Of a stretch of 8,547 nucleotides of DNA, positions 6,150 through 8,547 are shown in pieces. The first letter of the stretch is position 1. Each line of letters begins with the position of its first letter. The stretch is from Actinomycetota bacterium (GTDB taxonomy: Bacteria; Actinomycetota; Coriobacteriia; Anaerosomatales; Anaerosomataceae). A model generated the notes under the pieces. It was not told the DNA's origin and ran no database searches. It worked only from the letters and a program-made list of their open reading frames with translations. The stretch is taken from the NCBI GenBank assembly GCA_011372845.1, contig DSAI01000128.1, positions 1-8,547 on the forward strand. Reading direction: 5' to 3'. The translations under genes and the position numbers were made by a program.

Positions 6150-6985
6150 CTGCGGTCCAGTGGGTGCAAGGCAGGCAGTACGAGGAGATCCTCTATCACA
6201 CCTGCGGCGGCGTCGCGAGGGTCACGATCAACCGGCCCGAGCGCAGGAACGCGTTCACGCCGCTGACCGTGATGGAGATGTACGATGCCTTCACCGCTGC
6301 TCGCGAGGACGACAGCGTGGGCGTGATCATCCTGACGGGAGCGAACCACGGACAGGGTCCTGACAAGGAAGCGTTCTGTTCGGGTGGCGACCAGAAGGTC
6401 CGGGGCTCCGGCGGCTACGTCGGCGCTGACCGCATTCCGAGGCTCAACGTGCTCGATCTCCAGCGGCTCATCCGGGTGGTACCGAAGCCGGTCGTGGCCA
6501 TGGTGAACGGCTACGCCATCGGTGGCGGCCACGTGCTGCACGTGCTGTGCGACCTGTCGATTGCCGCGGAGACGGCCAGGTTCGGCCAGACCGGTCCTCG
6601 CGTCGGCAGCTTCGACGCGGGGTACGGAGCGGGCTATCTCGCGCGCATCGTTGGCCACAAGAGGGCCAAGGAGATATGGTTCCTGTGCCGGCAGTACACG
6701 GCTGCCGAGGCGCTGCAAATGGGCCTCGTCAACACGGTCGTGCCGTTCGAGGAGCTGGAGGCGGAGACGATGCGATGGTGCGAAGAGATGCTCGCGATGT
6801 CGCCCACCGCGCTGCGCTTCCTGAAGGCGGCGTTCAACGCCGACACGGACGGGCTGGCCGGCATCCAGCAGCTCGCGGGTGACGCGACGCTCCTGTACTA
6901 CACGACGGACGAGGCGAAGGAAGGCCGCGACTCCTTCGAGGAGAAGCGTGAGCCGGACTTCGCGAAGTTTCCGAAGTACCCGTAG
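6146..6985 (+). CDS. menB: 1,4-dihydroxy-2-naphthoyl-CoA synthase (MenB)
   Basis: A 279-residue crotonase-family enzyme of usual MenB length that cyclises OSB-CoA to DHNA-CoA (intramolecular Claisen condensation). Visible landmarks are [13 protein letters not shown] near the N-terminus, [46 protein letters not shown] (Q148, G150, D157), EIWFLCRQY (W178), and the MenB-specific tail [15 protein letters not shown]. The pattern Q148, G150 and W178 corresponds to Gln154, Gly156 and Trp184 of the E. coli enzyme, the residues that bind bicarbonate. By family knowledge this should therefore be a type I (bicarbonate-dependent) MenB. The ATG overlaps the menH TGA by 4 bases, with AAAGGA (6129-6134) 11 bases upstream. 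The frame extends back to 5792 within menH, but the conserved protein begins here. Confidence 0.96.
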   Translation: MTAVQWVQGRQYEEILYHTCGGVARVTINRPERRNAFTPLTVMEMYDAFTAAREDDSVGVIILTGANHGQGPDKEAFCSGGDQKVRGSGGYVGADRIPRLNVLDLQRLIRVVPKPVVAMVNGYAIGGGHVLHVLCDLSIAAETARFGQTGPRVGSFDAGYGAGYLARIVGHKRAKEIWFLCRQYTAAEALQMGLVNTVVPFEELEAETMRWCEEMLAMSPTALRFLKAAFNADTDGLAGIQQLAGDATLLYYTTDEAKEGRDSFEEKREPDFAKFPKYP

Positions 6986-6990
6986 CGCCG

Positions 6991-8547
6991 ATGCTAGGCG
7001 ACCTGCTCTCGGCCTACGCCGATCGGAGTGTTGACCGCATCTTCTTCCGCCACGGTGACCGGCGCATCACTGTTCGTGAGACGCAGGACCTCAGCACGGA
7101 CCTGGCCGAGCGGCTGCACGCGCGCGGGATCGGAGCGGGAGACCGGTTGGCGCTCGACCTGCCCAATGGTCCCGACTTCGTGTTCGCGCTACTCGCCGGC
7201 TCGATGCTTGCGGCCTCGTTCTTCGTGCTGAATCACCGGCTCACGCCAGCGAAGAAGGCCGAGCTGCTCGAAGGGTTCGACGTCAAGATGACCGTCGACG
7301 AGCGCCTCCTTGAGAGCCTTCGTGATGGTGCTCCGGTCCGCTTCGACCCCCCCTCGGTCACCGAGGACGACGTGTTCGTGCGGATGTTCACATCCGGGAC
7401 CACGGGGATGCCTAAGGCCGCGCGCCTGACCTACGGCGCCCTCGTCTCAGCCGCGCGGGTGTCCGCTGGCGCGTTCATGCGGCCGGGGACCGGATGCTGG
7501 CAGCTCGCACTGCCGATGTTCCACGTTGGCGGGCTGCAGGTGCTGATGCGGTCACTGGTCAATCGATCGCCATTCATCCTGTACGACCGCTTTGACGCGG
7601 CCGCGATGCTCGCCGATGTCGGTAGCGGGGAGGCGACGCACGTCTCGGTGGTCGACAAGATGCTGCGCGACCTGCTGAGCCACGACAGGGAACTGGTCGG
7701 CCGCTACGAGGCGGTGCTGCTCGGAGGGGGCCCCGCTGGCGAGCGCACACTCCGCGACGCGGCAGGGACCAACGTTCTGGCGAGCTACGGGATGACCGAG
7801 ACGTGCGGGGTCGTGGCCGCGTCGGCACCCGGCGAGCACTCGGCCGGGATGTCCCCGCTTCCGGGCTGTGATCTGCGCATCCTGACGCCGGACGACGCGG
7901 GCGACGGGGAGATCGCGGTCTCGGGTCCCTCGCTGTTCTCCGGATATGAGCGGCGCGCCGGTGAGCCGCTCTCGCCCGGTCCGTTCGCCGACGGGTACTT
8001 CCGCACCGGCGACGTGGGGCGGATCGCCGACGGGCGCCTCGTCGTCCGGGAGCGGATGGCCGACCTGTTCATCTCCGGGGGGGAGAACATCTACCCGCGC
8101 GAGATCGAGCGCGAGATCCTTTCGGTCCGCGGCGTCGAGGACGCGGCTGTGATCGGCGCGGAGGACTCCGAGTGGGGGAGGCGGCCGGTGGCATTCGCGA
8201 CCGGTGATGCGGTGAGCCGCGAGGACGTCGTCGCGCGGCTTCGCGAGCGGCTGTCGGGTTTCCAGAGGCCGGATGCGGTGTTTATGATGCGCGAGCTGCC
8301 GAAGGGCGGCCTGGGCAAGACGGACAACGCGGCGCTGGCGGCGCTCTACGAGCAGCGCGTGGAGGTGGAGCTGGTGAGGCTCCACCGGATCTCGCAGCGT
8401 CTCAGGACGCCGTTTCGCACCAGCCAGGGCGAGATGACCGAGCGTGAGTCGGTGATAGTAGAGGTGGTGGATCGCGAGGGCCGGGCGGGCTACGGAGAGG
8501 GAGTGGCTTTCTCGACTCCGTGGTACAGCGCGGAGACGGTCGAGACA
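6991..8547 (+). CDS. menE-menC: Fused OSB-CoA ligase / OSB synthase (MenE-MenC), 3'-truncated by window
   Basis: A single frame with no stop runs from the ATG at 6991 to the window end (519 residues visible). Residues 1 to about 450 form a complete adenylate-forming ligase. The signatures are TSGTTGMPK (134-142), SYGMTE (265-270), YFRTGD ending at D341, the hinge R355-MADLFISGGENIYP, and the C-terminal LPKGGLGKTD with the expected catalytic K443. This is MenE, which activates OSB with ATP and CoA. With almost no linker, residues from about 457 begin a second protein: VEVELVRLHRISQRLRTPF, then TERESVIVEVVDREGRAGYG and EGVAFSTPWYSAETVET. This is the capping-domain start of MenC, the enolase-superfamily OSB synthase. 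The barrel with its metal ligands lies beyond the window. The frame starts 5 bases after the menB stop, with no good Shine-Dalgarno sequence of its own, so it is probably translationally coupled. MenC's product is MenE's substrate. Confidence 0.9.
   Translation, partial: MLGDLLSAYADRSVDRIFFRHGDRRITVRETQDLSTDLAERLHARGIGAGDRLALDLPNGPDFVFALLAGSMLAASFFVLNHRLTPAKKAELLEGFDVKMTVDERLLESLRDGAPVRFDPPSVTEDDVFVRMFTSGTTGMPKAARLTYGALVSAARVSAGAFMRPGTGCWQLALPMFHVGGLQVLMRSLVNRSPFILYDRFDAAAMLADVGSGEATHVSVVDKMLRDLLSHDRELVGRYEAVLLGGGPAGERTLRDAAGTNVLASYGMTETCGVVAASAPGEHSAGMSPLPGCDLRILTPDDAGDGEIAVSGPSLFSGYERRAGEPLSPGPFADGYFRTGDVGRIADGRLVVRERMADLFISGGENIYPREIEREILSVRGVEDAAVIGAEDSEWGRRPVAFATGDAVSREDVVARLRERLSGFQRPDAVFMMRELPKGGLGKTDNAALAALYEQRVEVELVRLHRISQRLRTPFRTSQGEMTERESVIVEVVDREGRAGYGEGVAFSTPWYSAETVET
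8359..8547 (+). other. menC: MenC (o-succinylbenzoate synthase) N-terminal domain within the fused frame, partial
   Basis: This stretch encodes the first 63 residues of an enolase-superfamily OSB synthase, in the same frame as menE. A GTG at 8359 and another at 8365 sit exactly where a free-standing MenC would begin. A second, internal translation start producing separate MenC therefore cannot be excluded, though no convincing ribosome binding site precedes them. The catalytic Lys-x-Lys and Asp/Glu metal-binding residues of MenC are not in view. Confidence 0.8.

Overview
The window comes from a high-GC bacterium (roughly two-thirds G+C by eye, strong G/C at third codon positions). It carries most of the classical o-succinylbenzoate route for menaquinone (vitamin K2) synthesis, all on the + strand. 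GC content, codon use and protein style suggest a high-GC actinobacterial lineage, possibly a Coriobacteriia relative. This is an inference from general appearance, not a phylogenetic result.

Layout. Positions 1-786 hold the 3' part of a fused pabB-pabC gene (folate/p-aminobenzoate branch from chorismate), cut by the window start. Positions 787-1303 contain no convincing protein gene. This gap holds a degraded initiator-tRNA-like sequence (1121-1196) with a possible promoter before it, then a probable intrinsic terminator and another strong hairpin just ahead of menA. menA (1304-2230) encodes the membrane DHNA polyprenyltransferase. After a 146-base gap with a small hairpin and a good extended -10 promoter candidate come menF (2377-3648), menD (3641-5299), menH (5283-6149), menB (6146-6985) and an open frame starting at 6991. 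These five genes overlap or lie 5 bases apart and are surely one operon.

The last frame is the most notable item. A complete MenE (OSB-CoA ligase) continues without a stop into the N-terminus of MenC (OSB synthase), so the operon ends in a MenE-MenC fusion that runs off the window at 8547.

How the genes work together: MenF makes isochorismate from chorismate. MenD adds the succinyl-semialdehyde unit from 2-oxoglutarate, MenH eliminates pyruvate, MenC dehydrates to OSB, MenE activates OSB to OSB-CoA, MenB closes the naphthoate ring, and MenA prenylates DHNA at the membrane. The DHNA-CoA thioesterase and the final methyltransferase (MenG/UbiE) are not in the window. PabBC draws on the same chorismate pool. 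I see no transposon, CRISPR array, phage gene or clearly undescribed system. The points worth a second look are the MenE-MenC fusion and the structured, tRNA-derived region upstream of menA.
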